Positions 63,762 to 64,000 of a DNA stretch of 64,000 nucleotides are shown here, piece after piece. The notes below the pieces were generated by a model, which did no database searches, was not told the origin of the DNA, and saw nothing but the letters and a program-made list of their open reading frames with translations. The stretch's first letter is position 1; every line of letters starts with the position of its first letter. The position numbers were made by a program, and so were the translations under genes. Source of the stretch: Rhizobiales bacterium IMCC20636 (lineage in GTDB: Bacteria; Pseudomonadota; Alphaproteobacteria; Rhizobiales; GCA-2746425); the NCBI GenBank assembly GCA_016865015.1, contig CP018226.1, positions 310,001 through 374,000 on the forward strand, given 5' to 3'.

Positions 63762-64000
63762 ATGTTGGGTCACACCAAAATCAAAAAGGGCTTGCCAGCC
63801 TCTAAAGAAGATGCGCTGGCGCAGGATGTTGTACATGACCGCCGCGATGCTGGTTCAGCAGCGTTTTTGAGTGCTGATTATCGCGGCTTGCGGCCATCCC
63901 TCAGCGTTTCTCCGGGCGACAGGGTCCGGGTTGGTGATATTGTTTTCACAGATCGCAAGCACCCGGAGGTAGCGTTTGCCGCTTCTCTGGCCGGGCGCGT
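63762..64000 (+). CDS. NqrA-like subunit (partial)
   Basis: The first 79 residues of a protein like NqrA, the ubiquinone-reacting subunit of the sodium-pumping NADH:quinone reductase; related to RnfC in this part. KIKKGLPASKEDALAQDV, FLSADYRGLRPSLSVSPGDRVRVGDIVFTDRKHPEVAFAASLAG is the barrel-sandwich start, where NqrA reads DYVGMKP...VGQPLFEDKK. The rest is beyond the window edge, so NqrA and a related hybrid protein cannot be told apart. AAGGA lies eight bases before the start. Confidence 0.85.
   Translation, partial: MLGHTKIKKGLPASKEDALAQDVVHDRRDAGSAAFLSADYRGLRPSLSVSPGDRVRVGDIVFTDRKHPEVAFAASLAGR

Overview
The window reads as chromosomal DNA of an alphaproteobacterium, most likely a marine-type member of the Hyphomicrobiales (Rhizobiales). 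This is inferred from family content and order: ftsK followed by lolA, a tkt-gap-pgk-fba glycolysis run divergent from DUF4164-zapA, a UPF0314/DUF2585 protein, DUF992 and DUF6768 proteins, and a CtrA-like box before the ftsK run. No rRNA, CRISPR array, prophage or insertion sequence with a transposase was seen. One tRNA gene is present, tRNA-Gly(GCC).

Layout. 1-6.4 kb: a catabolic locus on the minus strand (UxaA-type dehydratase in two parts, a cytoplasmic sulfatase, TctC and TctA) with a divergent GntR regulator. 6.5-9.3 kb: an NhaP-type antiporter, a DUF992 exported protein, an unclear stretch with gene-like debris, and tRNA-Gly. 9.6-13 kb: YbaK-type editing protein, thioredoxin-TPR, Lon-substrate-binding-domain protein, Trm112-like protein and a TetR regulator. 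13-21 kb: a set of small regulated units (HemG-like flavodoxin, HI0933-type flavoprotein, DOMON protein with MarR, an ECF sigma factor with DUF6768, MarR with alpha/beta hydrolase, LysR with an SRPBCC protein), several with clear operator palindromes. 21-29 kb: nitrogen assimilation (type III glutamine synthetase and glnK-amtB, each behind a sigma-54-like promoter), separated by a UbiH-type hydroxylase group and TesB. 29-35.5 kb: dapC-ftsK-lolA and convergent xerC, with a duplicated lolA tail between lolA and xerC. 35.5-40 kb: a translationally coupled operon for aromatic-type catabolism (FAH, MBL fold, flavin monooxygenase, DUF2783). 40-45.5 kb: response regulator, cNMP-binding protein, L,D-transpeptidase, efp-suhB, a TetR unit and decayed gene fragments. 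45.5-53 kb: tkt, gap, DUF924, pgk, fba, ThiE-like and a Sel1-repeat protein. 53.5-61.4 kb: DUF4164, zapA, methyltransferase, MutT, GNAT, argJ, M48 protease, nuclease-like protein and L,D-transpeptidase. 61.4-64 kb: a five-heme cytochrome c operon with a VTT membrane protein, divergent from an NqrA-like gene that leaves the window, with an FNR/FixK-type box between them.

A small intergenic repeat occurs four times (13072-13348, 33957-34192, 34378-34485, 42039-42279). Each copy has 29-bp terminal inverted repeats, and each terminal repeat is itself a hairpin. The copies at 33957 and 34378 each directly follow a copy of the lolA 3' end. The two lolA tails differ at 16 of 162 bases but at only one amino acid, which suggests allele displacement or duplication rather than random decay.

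The most promising leads are the sulfatase/UxaA/TTT locus as a possible route for a sulfated sugar acid, the multiheme cytochrome-VTT-NqrA redox locus, the lolA tail duplication beside the repeat element, and the clear regulatory palindromes.
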